Assembly: GCF_900094545.1 (NCBI RefSeq)
Contig: NZ_FMAH01000048.1
Coordinates: 1 to 47,813 of the forward strand
Direction: 5' to 3'
DNA length: 47,813 nucleotides
Source of the DNA: Martinezella miluonensis
GTDB taxonomy: Bacteria; Pseudomonadota; Alphaproteobacteria; Rhizobiales; Rhizobiaceae
The translations under genes were made by a program, and so were the position numbers. How positions within the stretch are numbered: the stretch's first letter is position 1; every line of letters begins with the position of its first letter. Shown piece by piece: positions 1 to 10,749 of this stretch. The notes under the pieces were generated by a model. It was given only the letters and a program-made list of their open reading frames with translations, was not told where the DNA came from and ran no database searches.

Positions 1-261
1 CCGGCATTCACGCTCCAGTCGCCGGGAGGAGCGCACCTCGTTGAAATAGCCGTAGATGTAGAGCTTCAGCAGATCACGCGGATCGTAGGGGGGACGACCT
101 GTCGAGGCCTCAACCGCTCGCCTGAATCCGAGCTGCGCAACATCAAGCCCATCGACAAAGGCATCGATCACCCGCACCGCAGCATCTGCCGCAACGTAAT
201 CCTCGATCCGGGCTGGCAACAGCGACGTCTGACCCCGATCAGTCCCTGAAATGTATCCCAT
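1..261 (-). CDS. IS1182-family transposase, N-terminal part (cut by window edge)
   Basis: Only the first 87 codons are present; the rest lies left of the window. The ATG is at 261 on the minus strand and the frame is open to base 1. The protein begins MGYISGTDRGQTSLLPARIE and continues with VRVIDAFVDGLD, GRPPYDPRDLLKLYIYGY and NEVRSSRRLERE. This is the typical start of IS1182/IS5-like DDE transposases (DUF772 region), upstream of the catalytic Asp and Glu residues, which are not in view. The family name rests on recall of motifs. The matching C-terminal part of a similar gene is at the other end of the window in the same orientation, which suggests two copies of one element or contig breaks inside it. 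Confidence 0.85.
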   Translation of the reverse strand, partial: MGYISGTDRGQTSLLPARIEDYVAADAAVRVIDAFVDGLDVAQLGFRRAVEASTGRPPYDPRDLLKLYIYGYFNEVRSSRRLERECR

Positions 262-266
262 GAAAA

Positions 267-292
267 TGGCCGCATCGTTTCCAATGCGGCCA
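267..292 (-). promoter_or_regulatory. Hairpin in the transposase mRNA leader
   Basis: TGGCCGCAT (267-275) and ATGCGGCCA (284-292) form a perfect 9-bp stem with an 8-nt loop, ending 5 nt before the transposase ATG. The only purine-rich, Shine-Dalgarno-like bases (TTGGAAAC) sit in or beside the loop. A hairpin here could limit translation of the transposase. This role is inferred from other insertion sequences and is not proven by the sequence. Confidence 0.5.
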
Positions 293-457
293 CCTTAATT
301 GATTTGCCGGACTTCTCACACAGGCTGGCTAGCCCCCCTTTTTTGGCCGCGCCATATCCGCGACCATCCAGCGAATCGCCGCAAACAGTGATATATCCTG
401 CAACTTGAAGTACATCATGTCGCACATTGCCGCAAAGCGCGCAGAAGGTGGGGGCCT

Positions 458-1291
458 ATGAGTTTTGCTGCTTCGGATCATCAAACGGCGTCCTTGCCGC
501 CGCGCCATTTCTGGCGCCGGCTTGGCGCATGTTTGATCGACATCATCATCTTCCGGATCGCTCTCATCATCATATTCCTCGCAATATCGGCCGTGACGTC
601 ATGGGATGTGGCGCTGCCTTATCTCCGCAATCAGCGATGCGAGGCGATCACATCGGGGCCACTCATTCCGAAGGTAGAAACCGATTGGCCGCTGCAGCCC
701 GGCGAGACCCGAACCAACAAGCTGTGCCAAGTTTCCTGGCTCGGCAGCAAGGGATACAAGATCTTTGTTTCATCGGTCGCTTCGCAGCAGGGAACGACAA
801 ACTGGACGCATAGTGTGTACTTGCCGGTCGATGACAATGGAAATCCGCTCGATACGGACGTAGCCGATAGGCCGTCATCCAACGTCGCACTTCTTATTCT
901 GCCATTCGCATTTGCCTATCTATCGGCCAATGGCAGGCGCACGCTTGGGAAGCGCCTCTTGTCGCTAAGAGTGAAAACGACCGATAACGGGACCCTTCCC
1001 TTGGGATTGGCCATAAAACGCGAGCTATTCAAGTTTCTGCCGGTGATATTGCCGGCGATCCTCGGTTTGATCAGTCTCGTTCTTCCGCCATCCATGCCCA
1101 CGATCGAGCAGCTGATCCAGCAGGTTCGCGACCCCAACCTCTTTACCGCCGGCGGTATGCTAAGCCTGATCGGCGTCCTGACGCCGCTCCTGTTCGTCTT
1201 CGCTGCTATCTGGTGGCTCTATCCGCTGATCGTATGGCACGGCCAGACTTTCTACGACCGTTTCTGCGACACAAAAGTCGTCAAGGATTGA
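458..1291 (+). CDS. RDD family membrane protein
   Basis: 277-residue integral membrane protein. RDD marks are visible: FWRRLGACLIDIIIF with the Arg at the start of the first membrane helix (about residues 20-45), a conserved RRTLGKRLLSLRV stretch near residue 160, and a terminal WHGQTFYDRFCDTKVV. Hydrophobic segments lie at about 28-47, 143-158, 190-210 and 230-258. Unusually, about 95 polar residues lie between the first two helices, including Cys and Trp residues, and probably form an extracytoplasmic domain. The biochemical role of most RDD proteins is unknown; a few have been linked to ion transport. The ATG is preceded by a GGTGGGGG purine stretch. No operon partner is evident. Confidence 0.75.
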   Translation: MSFAASDHQTASLPPRHFWRRLGACLIDIIIFRIALIIIFLAISAVTSWDVALPYLRNQRCEAITSGPLIPKVETDWPLQPGETRTNKLCQVSWLGSKGYKIFVSSVASQQGTTNWTHSVYLPVDDNGNPLDTDVADRPSSNVALLILPFAFAYLSANGRRTLGKRLLSLRVKTTDNGTLPLGLAIKRELFKFLPVILPAILGLISLVLPPSMPTIEQLIQQVRDPNLFTAGGMLSLIGVLTPLLFVFAAIWWLYPLIVWHGQTFYDRFCDTKVVKD

Positions 1292-1298
1292 GGCAATG

Positions 1299-1320
1299 CC
1301 CCTGGGAAACCGGGGATTTC
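1299..1320 (+). terminator. Possible weak terminator after the RDD gene
   Basis: CCCC (1299-1302) and GGGG (1312-1315) pair across TGGGAAACC, with inner GG/CC pairs. ATTTC follows instead of a clean T run, so this is only a candidate. Confidence 0.3.
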
Positions 1321-1400
1321 CTTGGTGGCGAAAGGCATGAAAGATTGCCACAGGGCCGGGCCATGTCTTGCTGCTGCTTCTCCAGAGAGGTTCGATCGCT

Positions 1401-1895
1401 GTGAATCCGAAATATGCCGCACTTCCGTCGTCACTTCGCTTGACCTTGTTGGCAGCAGCTGTCGCTCTGCCACTACCGATGGCGGCGACGCCGGCCAAGG
1501 CCGCACCAGGCACATGCTGGTCGTTGCTGCAGGGAAAATTCGGTCCGCAGATCGAAAAATCGGTGAACGAAGTCGACCCTTGCAAGAAGCTGCCGGGTGT
1601 CGACCACAAGGAAAAATTCGAGGTCAAATCGCTCGATGTCTGCGATGGCCCGAACGGCGGTGTCCAGATCAACGCTCACGCCGAAATGGCCTGCAAGTCA
1701 CATGGCGTGCTGAAGGCAACGATCAAAGGCGAGCTCGACGCATCCATGACGGTCGATGTCGGCGCATGCCATATCACCGACATGCATCTTGGCATCAACG
1801 GTCCGATCGGCGAGCTGATATCCTCCGTCGGCGGGCTGCAGGATCTCGCTCGCGGCTTCGCGCAGACGAAGATTTCGGAGATCTGTGGCAAATAA
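1401..1895 (+). CDS. Secreted protein of unknown function
   Basis: I chose the GTG at 1401 because GAGAGG lies 10 nt upstream and the protein then opens with a good Sec signal peptide: a Lys near the start, a hydrophobic run LTLLAAAVALPL, and likely cleavage at AKA before APGTCW. An in-frame ATG at 1368 would add 11 residues but has no ribosome site. The mature protein is about 130 residues with five to six Cys (TCW, PCKK, DVCDG, MACK, GACH, EICGK), spaced in a way that suggests disulfides in the periplasm. I do not recognise a family. It sits alone, convergent with the MFS gene. Confidence 0.6.
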   Translation: MNPKYAALPSSLRLTLLAAAVALPLPMAATPAKAAPGTCWSLLQGKFGPQIEKSVNEVDPCKKLPGVDHKEKFEVKSLDVCDGPNGGVQINAHAEMACKSHGVLKATIKGELDASMTVDVGACHITDMHLGINGPIGELISSVGGLQDLARGFAQTKISEICGK

Positions 1896-1946
1896 AAGCG
1901 AGGCCGGCGAAGCCACCGACCCCATCGAGCAAGATAACGAGACGGT

Positions 1947-3200
1947 TCAGGTTTGCATGGCACGATCCGCCTCGTCGGCACTTTTGTCGCCGAAACGGAC
2001 GCCCTTCTTTTCGAAACCGAAGCCGGCAAACAGAGCTACGACGACGGCGACAATGCAGGCCACGGCCAGCAGCGCAAGGGCATAATCGCCACCCCATCTC
2101 TTCGCCAATCCAGCCTGGATCGAAGCATTCCCCGAAGCCAGCAGATTGCCGAGCTGATAGGCAAATCCAGGGAATGTGCCGCGCACCTCGTCCGGCGACA
2201 ATTCGTTGAGATGCACGGGCACAATACCCCAGGCGCCCTGTACGAAAAGCTGCATCAGGAAAGCGCCAAGCGCCAGCATGACCGGCCCTTGCCCGTAAAC
2301 CCAGAGCGGCGCGGCAGGGATGGCCAAGAGGGCAGCAATGACGATGGTGCGACGCCTGCCGATACGCTCGGACAGTGCGCCGAAGGACAGACCGCCGACG
2401 ATCGCGCCGATGTTATAGACGATGGCAATGGCCCCGACCGTATAGGAATCATACTGCTTCTGGGTTTCGAGGAAGGTCGGATAGAGGTCCTGCGTGCCGT
2501 GGCTGAGGAAGTTGAAGGCCGTCATCAAGAGCACCGCCCAGATGAACAACGGAATGTTTTCACGCAGCACGGTGAGGAATGGTCGCTGCGGCTTGGATTG
2601 CCGCTGCACGAAGGCCGGCGATTCCTGCACGTTGCGTCTGATATAGAGCACCAGCAGCGCCGGCACCGCGCCGACGATGAACATGCCGCGCCAGCCGATG
2701 ATCGGAAACAACAGGAAAAAGACGATCGAAGCAATCAGATAGCCGGAAGGATAGCCCGCCTGCAGGATGCCCGAGACGAGACCGCGTGACTCCTCGGGAA
2801 TGGTCTCCATCGTCAATGATGCGCCGACACCCCATTCGCCGCCCATGGCCACCCCGAAGAGTGCCCGAAGAACGAGAAACATTGTCAGGCCCGTCGAAAA
2901 GCCGGTCAGAAACTCGAAGACTGAATAGAGCAGCACATCAACCATCAGTGTGACACGCCGGCCGTAACGGTCGGCGGCAAGGCCGAAGATCAGCGCGCCG
3001 AGCGGCCGCATGGCCAAAGTAAGGAAGATGGCGACGGCAACCGCCGGGACATCCGTGTGAAATTCCTCGGCTATATGCTTGAGAACGAAAACCAATATGA
3101 AGAAATCGAAAGCGTCCAGCGTCCAGCCCAGATAGGCCGCGATGATGGTGTTTCGTTGCTGGGGCGACAAGGAGCGTAAGCTATCCAATGCGGTCATCAT
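1947..3200 (-). CDS. MFS transporter, sialate/lactate-type (SHS-like)
   Basis: 417-residue major facilitator with about 12 membrane helices. Motif A occurs after helix 2 (GLAADRYGRRVTL) and again in the C-terminal half (GALSERIGRRRTIV), and the N-terminal half carries GVAMGGEWGVGASL. This pattern is typical of metabolite:H+ symporters of the NanT/JEN1-like group, which carry sialate, lactate or other monocarboxylates. The substrate cannot be read from the sequence. The open frame extends far upstream, but GGAGG at 3203-3207 sits directly before two adjacent ATG codons (3200 and 3197), which fixes the start. It is divergent from uvrB across a 281-bp gap. Confidence 0.85.
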   Translation of the reverse strand: MMTALDSLRSLSPQQRNTIIAAYLGWTLDAFDFFILVFVLKHIAEEFHTDVPAVAVAIFLTLAMRPLGALIFGLAADRYGRRVTLMVDVLLYSVFEFLTGFSTGLTMFLVLRALFGVAMGGEWGVGASLTMETIPEESRGLVSGILQAGYPSGYLIASIVFFLLFPIIGWRGMFIVGAVPALLVLYIRRNVQESPAFVQRQSKPQRPFLTVLRENIPLFIWAVLLMTAFNFLSHGTQDLYPTFLETQKQYDSYTVGAIAIVYNIGAIVGGLSFGALSERIGRRRTIVIAALLAIPAAPLWVYGQGPVMLALGAFLMQLFVQGAWGIVPVHLNELSPDEVRGTFPGFAYQLGNLLASGNASIQAGLAKRWGGDYALALLAVACIVAVVVALFAGFGFEKKGVRFGDKSADEADRAMQT

Positions 3201-3481
3201 GATCCTCCGACCGGATGGCGGCGGCGAGGCGGGCAATACCGGATGCCGTCGAAGCTGGGGGAACCCGGCACTGGCCGGGCATGTCGACGTTGCGGCCTGC
3301 TCCTCATTCGGCGCCTGCGAGGATCGCGCTATGCGGACTTTCAGATCAGCGACAACGCATCGGCCGCCCTCAGGTTGTAGCATATTTGACATGTCCGACG
3401 AACGGAAAAATCTACCATTCCGTTTCCCTTTTGTACCCTTTGCCTCTTCACATCCACGCGTTCTATCGCCATATTCGCCGC

Positions 3482-6265
<2,784 letters not shown>

Positions 6266-6464
6266 GATTGATGTCGCCGGCGAAAATCCGCCGGTCTGAG
6301 CTGCCGATTTGTGATAAGCAATGCCTGCGAGCATCGAGAGATATCTTGCTGGCCGTGCATCAGCACCTACATATCATTCTATAAGGAGGCCCACGGAGGG
6401 ACGGAAGACGCTCGATCGCGGACCGTGCCGTGGGAAAGCGACAGCAACCACGGGAGAGAGACCG

Positions 6465-6920
6465 ATGCCAGAGCCCTTCGTCGTCCGCCGCGAGACCCGC
6501 GTCCCGGCGCCGCCTGCCGCCATATTCGCGCTGCTGACCGATCCGGAGAAGATCCTGCGCTGGATGGGTACGGAAGCCCAGACCGAGCCTCAACCCGGCG
6601 GCATCTATCTCGTCAACGTCACCGGAGCCCGCGTCGCGCGCGGCTCTTTCCGAGAGGTCGTGCCGGTCCATCGCCTCGCCTATAGTTTTGGCTGGGAAGG
6701 CAGTGAAGAAGTGCCTCCGGGGTCGAGCCTGGTGGAAATCGACCTGATCGAACAGCCGGAGGGAACCTTGGTCCGCCTCACCCATACCGGCCTGCCGACA
6801 TCCGAACAATGTGAAGCCCATGCAAAAGGCTGGGCGCATTATTTCGATCGCATGGCCGAAGTGGCGGCCGGGCGGGATCCTGGCCCGGACCCCATGCGTG
6901 GTCACGACCGCAAGAGCTGA
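6465..6920 (+). CDS. SRPBCC (AHSA1-like) domain protein
   Basis: 151-residue protein of the START/Bet v1-like fold. The pattern is VRRETRVPAPPAAIFALLTDPEKILRWMG at the N-terminus, GGIYLVNVTGARVARGSF, an LVEIDLIEQPEGTLVRLTHTGLP strand region, and a C-terminal helix with GWAHYFDRMAEV. These are the marks of AHSA1/SRPBCC proteins, which have a hydrophobic cavity for small ligands; individual functions are mostly unknown. The frame is open for 48 more codons upstream, but GGGAGAGA 5 nt before the ATG at 6465 supports this start. Proteins of this group often pair with ArsR-type regulators, but none is seen here. Confidence 0.8.
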   Translation: MPEPFVVRRETRVPAPPAAIFALLTDPEKILRWMGTEAQTEPQPGGIYLVNVTGARVARGSFREVVPVHRLAYSFGWEGSEEVPPGSSLVEIDLIEQPEGTLVRLTHTGLPTSEQCEAHAKGWAHYFDRMAEVAAGRDPGPDPMRGHDRKS

Positions 6921-7084
6921 CGATGTCTCGAGCGTGGCGCCATCGGGCTAGATGGCCTGATATTCACAAGATATCACCGATCGGCGACAGTAGTCTTGCT
7001 CATGGCATATGAAGGTCTATGCGCCACCGGGAAGGTTGCGCCGGCAAGGATGACAGCCTGCAGCCGCCATGGCATGATCCCAGC

Positions 7085-8143
7085 ATGGATTTGCCCGCCC
7101 CTCTTGCCTGGCTGGTTGACGAAGCCGGCACCTCGCCCAGCCCCGAACGCTTTCTGGCCGATCTGGGAGGACACCTGCTGGCCGCCGGGCTGCCTCTCGC
7201 CGGCGGCGCTCTGACGCTTGCAGCGCCGCATCCGATCATCACGCAGCACACCTGGCTCTGGCGCGCCGAGACCGGCGCAGTCGTCGAGGCCCTCGGCTTC
7301 GCCGGCACGGCGCTCGGGCAGGCCGGCCGAGACTGGCTCGGCGAACTCGGCCCGGCATGCGAGGAAACGATCGGGACTGCGCCCGGCAATTCCTTGCTGG
7401 CCTGGGCCGGCACCAGACCCTTCAGCTCTTCCGAAACGGATAGTTTGCGTCAGGTCACGCGCTTTGCCGCAGCCCCCTTGGCGGGCTTGGCCGCCCGCGC
7501 CACTCTATCAACCCTGCTCGAAGCCTATCTCGGCCGCAGAAGCGCCGCCAGGGTCCAGGCCGGCGCGCTCAGCCGCAGCACCGGCGAGACCATCCGCGCA
7601 GCACTGCTCTGCGCCGACCTCCGGGATTTCACCGCCCTGTCCGAAGCAACGGAACCGACCGTCATCATCGCGGCCCTCGACGCTTGGTTCGATCGCGTCG
7701 CCGGCGCGGTCCATGCCTTCGGCGGCGAAGTGCTGAAATTCATTGGCGATGGAGTGCTGGCGATCTTTCCCGTCACCGGGACACCGACGGAAGCCTGCGA
7801 GGCAGCATTGCGCGCCGTCACCGCCATCCGCGCCGGCATGGCCCATCTCGACGCGACACGGGCAAACCAGGGCCTGCCGCCGCTCCCCTTCGGCGCCGCC
7901 CTGCATTTCGGCGACATGCTATGGGGCAATATCGGCGCCGCCGACCGCCTGGACTTCACCGCCATCGGCCCCGCCGTCAATCTCGTCAGCCGCCTCGAGG
8001 GCCTCTGCAAGCCGCTCGGGCGCAATATCCTCGTTTCAGGATCGGTCGCGGCGGAAACGACGATGCCGTTGTTGTCTCTGGGAGACTATGAGCTGCGCGG
8101 GATTGCCGAACCTTGCGCGGTGTTTACGCTGGCGGAAAACTAG
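7085..8143 (+). CDS. Class III adenylate/guanylate cyclase
   Basis: 352 residues from the ATG at 7085; an in-frame ATG at 7019 would add 22 residues. The N-terminal 165 residues form a small domain without membrane helices and resemble the sensor part of rhizobial CyaA-like soluble cyclases. The cyclase domain follows. Metal-binding Asp178 is in LLCADLRDFTAL, Asp222 in KFIGDGVLAIF, base-contact Lys218 precedes it, and Asn299/Arg303 lie in GPAVNLVSRLE. All catalytic residues therefore seem present, and the enzyme should make cAMP (or cGMP) in the cytoplasm. What the N-terminal domain senses is unknown. Confidence 0.88.
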   Translation: MDLPAPLAWLVDEAGTSPSPERFLADLGGHLLAAGLPLAGGALTLAAPHPIITQHTWLWRAETGAVVEALGFAGTALGQAGRDWLGELGPACEETIGTAPGNSLLAWAGTRPFSSSETDSLRQVTRFAAAPLAGLAARATLSTLLEAYLGRRSAARVQAGALSRSTGETIRAALLCADLRDFTALSEATEPTVIIAALDAWFDRVAGAVHAFGGEVLKFIGDGVLAIFPVTGTPTEACEAALRAVTAIRAGMAHLDATRANQGLPPLPFGAALHFGDMLWGNIGAADRLDFTAIGPAVNLVSRLEGLCKPLGRNILVSGSVAAETTMPLLSLGDYELRGIAEPCAVFTLAEN

Positions 8144-8193
8144 GATCGCGAACGACTTGAACTCTCATGCGCATTGCCAGCCGTGCCGCATAT

Positions 8194-8706
8194 CTACCGA
8201 TTGGCTCTAACGGCGGCTTGAAAATGTGAGGCTCCACCCGTCAACCAAAATTCCTCAGTCGTCGTATCGAGAAATGCGGCAAAGAGCGCGCTAGCCTCCT
8301 GTCGGCGAACGCCTCCGACGATTTCTACTGCTCTCGAAAGGTGCCTGGGTGGAGAATTTTCCAGCTTAACGTGAGCACATCCGCCGTAAGCATCTGGCAT
8401 GGCGAATACAAGGCGCGTTATCGGCAAGTGCAGCATAGTGCCGAAACACATGATGCAAGGCTCCAGCGTTGTATAAAGCGTAATGTCGTCGTTTCGCGAG
8501 AAGATATAGTCGCCTCTAAACACCTGGTGAAAAAGGTTCATTTCCGCATGGTTCAAATGATTTGAAACCATGGTTTTATGCGAGCGCCCCAAAATTCGGC
8601 TTCCTGCGGATAGAACCGCGCCTACCGGGAATACGCCTTGTTCCAAAGCAGTCTTTGCCTCGGCCAATGCGAGGCCCATCATGTCGTCATCATTCGATTG
8701 AACCAT
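8194..8706 (-). CDS. Nucleoside deaminase (CDA/TadA superfamily)
   Basis: 170-residue zinc deaminase. The active-site signature is complete: NHAEMN (zinc His and proton-shuttle Glu, about residues 52-56) and TLEPCIMCFGTM (two zinc Cys near 83-86). The gap between them and the PVGAVL start strand fit the TadA/guanine deaminase/nucleoside deaminase group. The C-terminal 60 residues are longer and divergent from tRNA deaminase TadA, so a free base or nucleoside is the more likely substrate; this is inference. GGAG lies 5 nt before the ATG. Codon use and the flanking DNA to about 8900 look more AT-rich than the surroundings, which hints at acquisition. The gene stands alone, convergent with the cyclase. 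Confidence 0.8.
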   Translation of the reverse strand: MVQSNDDDMMGLALAEAKTALEQGVFPVGAVLSAGSRILGRSHKTMVSNHLNHAEMNLFHQVFRGDYIFSRNDDITLYTTLEPCIMCFGTMLHLPITRLVFAMPDAYGGCAHVKLENSPPRHLSRAVEIVGGVRRQEASALFAAFLDTTTEEFWLTGGASHFQAAVRANR

Positions 8707-9163
8707 GTAAGCTCCGCACGTTCGATTATCAAAAGTTGCGCAATCGCAGACTAGCGACTTTTACGATGGACACAATGATGTCGTCCCCGGCGACGGATTC
8801 TTGATCGATGCTGCACTAATAGAAAGCAAGCTTATTATGTGATTTGAAAATAATAGATTCGTCGATCAATCGAATTTGGGAGTTATCAACCTATTGGTTT
8901 TTCTGTCATTCTACCCTGCCGTTAAAACGCCTCTTGCCTTTTTCACAAAACCCTGTCACCCATATGCATGCTCGGGCATTTGCATGCCGGTGACTGGACT
9001 GATTTGGTGATCCGCTGACGGCAGGCAGCGGTTGGGTCTAAAGGACCCGCGCAGACGTTCTTTCCCCGTACGTGACTTCTCGACTAGCTTTCGCATGGCG
9101 CGGAGGCAAAGCCGTCCGGATTTTCCGGATTAATTAAGACTGATGGGTAAAGGACTATCCCCC
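8707..9163. other. Intergenic stretch with the structured cspA leader
   Basis: No convincing gene. Bases 8815-8900 are strikingly AT-rich. Bases from about 8990 onward look like a long structured 5' leader for the cold-shock gene: GGGTC/GACCC at 9034-9048 with a 5-nt loop, an imperfect stem around 9100-9119, and two TCCGGA copies (9115-9120 and 9124-9129), each self-complementary. Long leaders that refold with temperature are known for E. coli cspA; whether this one does so is inference. Confidence 0.45.
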
Positions 9164-9376
9164 ATGGCCACCAAGGGCACCGTAAAATTCTTCAACCAGG
9201 ACAAGGGTTTTGGTTTCATCACTCCTGACGGCGGCGCAAAGGACGTTTTCGTCCATATCTCCGCTCTTCAGGCTTCTGGCATCCAGTCGCTGCGCGAAGG
9301 CCAGCAGGTCACGTTCGACACCGAGCCGGATCGCATGGGCAAGGGCCCGAAGGCTGTCAACATCCAGGCTAACTAA
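9164..9376 (+). CDS. cspA: CspA-family cold-shock protein
   Basis: 70-residue single cold-shock domain that binds single-stranded RNA and DNA. RNP1 (KGFGFI) and RNP2 (VFVHI) are intact, with the starting strand TKGTVKFFN. The length equals E. coli CspA. AAAGGAC at 9149-9155 fits the ATG at 9164 rather than the in-frame upstream codons. It is monocistronic: a long leader precedes it and a strong intrinsic terminator lies 33 nt after the stop. Rhizobia carry several paralogs; which one this is cannot be told from the sequence. Confidence 0.95.
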   Translation: MATKGTVKFFNQDKGFGFITPDGGAKDVFVHISALQASGIQSLREGQQVTFDTEPDRMGKGPKAVNIQAN

Positions 9377-9408
9377 GCCTCTGGTGACTGCCTGAGTGAG
9401 GTTTCGGA

Positions 9409-9435
9409 CGGCGCGGCGAAAACCGCGCCGTTTTT
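9409..9435 (+). terminator. Intrinsic terminator of cspA
   Basis: CGGCGCGG (9409-9416) and CCGCGCCG (9423-9430) form a perfect 8-bp GC stem with loop CGAAAA, followed at once by TTTTT. Confidence 0.9.
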
Positions 9436-9463
9436 CGTTTGTGAAGTGTTTGCGGGGCTGAGG

Positions 9464-9519
9464 CCCCCCTCGTCCTTCGAGGCTGCAGTCCTTGGCTTCC
9501 GCGCCTCAGGATGAGGGGG
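9464..9519. repeat. Palindromic intergenic repeat
   Basis: An imperfect inverted repeat: the CCCCCTCGTCCTTCGAGGC arm near 9464-9483 pairs with GCCTCAGGATGAGGGGG near 9503-9519. This CCCTCRTCCT...AGGATGAGGG form is a recurrent intergenic palindrome in rhizobial genomes (recall, not searched). It lies between the convergent cspA and dusA. Confidence 0.6.
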
Positions 9520-9594
9520 ACTTAGCTCCGCGCGGCGCCATTCAAAGCGGTTTTCCGGTCAGACCCGGTCCCAGCCGATCGCAGTTAGCCCTCG

Positions 9595-10608
9595 TCAAGC
9601 GCTCACCCGTTCCCCCTCGCCAGCAAAATCCACCGCGGCGAAGGCGGCGGCGATCACTTCAGGCCCTGCACCCGGCTTGTTGGCATCGGTCGAGAGGATC
9701 TGGCGGTAGCGGCGCGAGCCGGGCAAGCCGCTGAACAGGCCGACCATATGGCGCGCGACATGCTGAAGACGGCCGCCCTCGGCAATATGCCGTTCTGTAT
9801 AGGCCATCATCCGGTCGCGCAGAGCGTTCCAGTCCGATTCGACAGCTTGCGCCCCATAGAATCGATGATCGACATCGGCAAGAATGGCGGCGTTCTGGTA
9901 AGCGGCGCGGCCAAGCATGACGCCATCGACATGAGCGAGATGCGCCTCGGCCTGGTCAAGCGTCTGGATGCCGCCATTGATGCCGATGAAGACATCGGGC
10001 CAACGCTGCTTCATGCGGTAGACGATCTCATAGTCCAGCGGCGGGATCTCGCGATTTTCCTTCGGCGACAGACCCTTCAACCAGGCTTTGCGCGCATGGA
10101 TCCAGATTGCGTCGGCGCCGGCATCGAGCACCCGCGTCATCAGCTCGGGCAACGCCTCTTCCGGCTCCTGATCGTCGACACCAATGCGGCATTTCACCGT
10201 CACGGGCGCCTTCGACACTGCTTTCATCGCCGCAACGCAGGAGGCCACCGTCTCCGGCGTCAGCATCAGGCAGGCACCGAAGGTACCGGATTGCACGCGG
10301 TCCGACGGGCAGCCGACATTGAGATTGATCTCATCATAACCATGGGCTTCCGCGATCCGCAGCGCCTGTGAAAGCTTGGCCGGATCCGAACCGCCAAGCT
10401 GCAGCGCAACCGGATGCTCTGCCGCATCATATCCCAGCAGCCGGTCGCGCGGTCCATGGATGATCGCGTCGGCCACCACCATTTCCGTATAGAGCAGCGC
10501 ATGCCGGCTGATCTGCCGATGCAGGTACCTGCAATGGCGATCCGTCCAGTCGATCATAGGGGCAACCGCAAAGATCTTGCGGCCAGTTTTCAGCGCTTCA
10601 CTATACAT
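9595..10608 (-). CDS. dusA: tRNA-dihydrouridine(20/20a) synthase
   Basis: 337-residue flavoenzyme that reduces uridine to dihydrouridine in the tRNA D-loop. The start FAVAPMIDWTDRHCRYLHR is the FMN-binding opening typical of DusA. The proton-donor Cys100 is in NLNVGCPSDRVQSGTFGACLM. The motif VKCRIGVDD, HARKAWLKGLSPKENREIPPL and GINGGIQ complete the TIM barrel, and the DusA-specific C-terminal helical region is present (HMVGLFSGLPGSRRYRQ). The frame is open upstream to 10890, but GAAAGG lies just before the ATG at 10608 and the family N-terminus matches there. It is divergent from the FAH-fold gene. Confidence 0.95.
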   Translation of the reverse strand: MYSEALKTGRKIFAVAPMIDWTDRHCRYLHRQISRHALLYTEMVVADAIIHGPRDRLLGYDAAEHPVALQLGGSDPAKLSQALRIAEAHGYDEINLNVGCPSDRVQSGTFGACLMLTPETVASCVAAMKAVSKAPVTVKCRIGVDDQEPEEALPELMTRVLDAGADAIWIHARKAWLKGLSPKENREIPPLDYEIVYRMKQRWPDVFIGINGGIQTLDQAEAHLAHVDGVMLGRAAYQNAAILADVDHRFYGAQAVESDWNALRDRMMAYTERHIAEGGRLQHVARHMVGLFSGLPGSRRYRQILSTDANKPGAGPEVIAAAFAAVDFAGEGERVSA

Positions 10609-10749
10609 GGGATACCTTTCTGCCCCGCGCTCTACACCAAATCCTTCAAAAAGGCCAGTTTTCGCGGCAGTAACAATGATGCTAGTTTGCAAAATGGAGT
10701 CGGAGGGCAGCGGCCTTTCCGAGATCAATGAGAGTTTCGAACGATCCCC

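Noticed and set aside
3201..3481. LexA operator before uvrB
   Set aside because: No GTTC-N7-GTTC or GAAC-N7-GAAC spacing was found in the MFS-uvrB gap.
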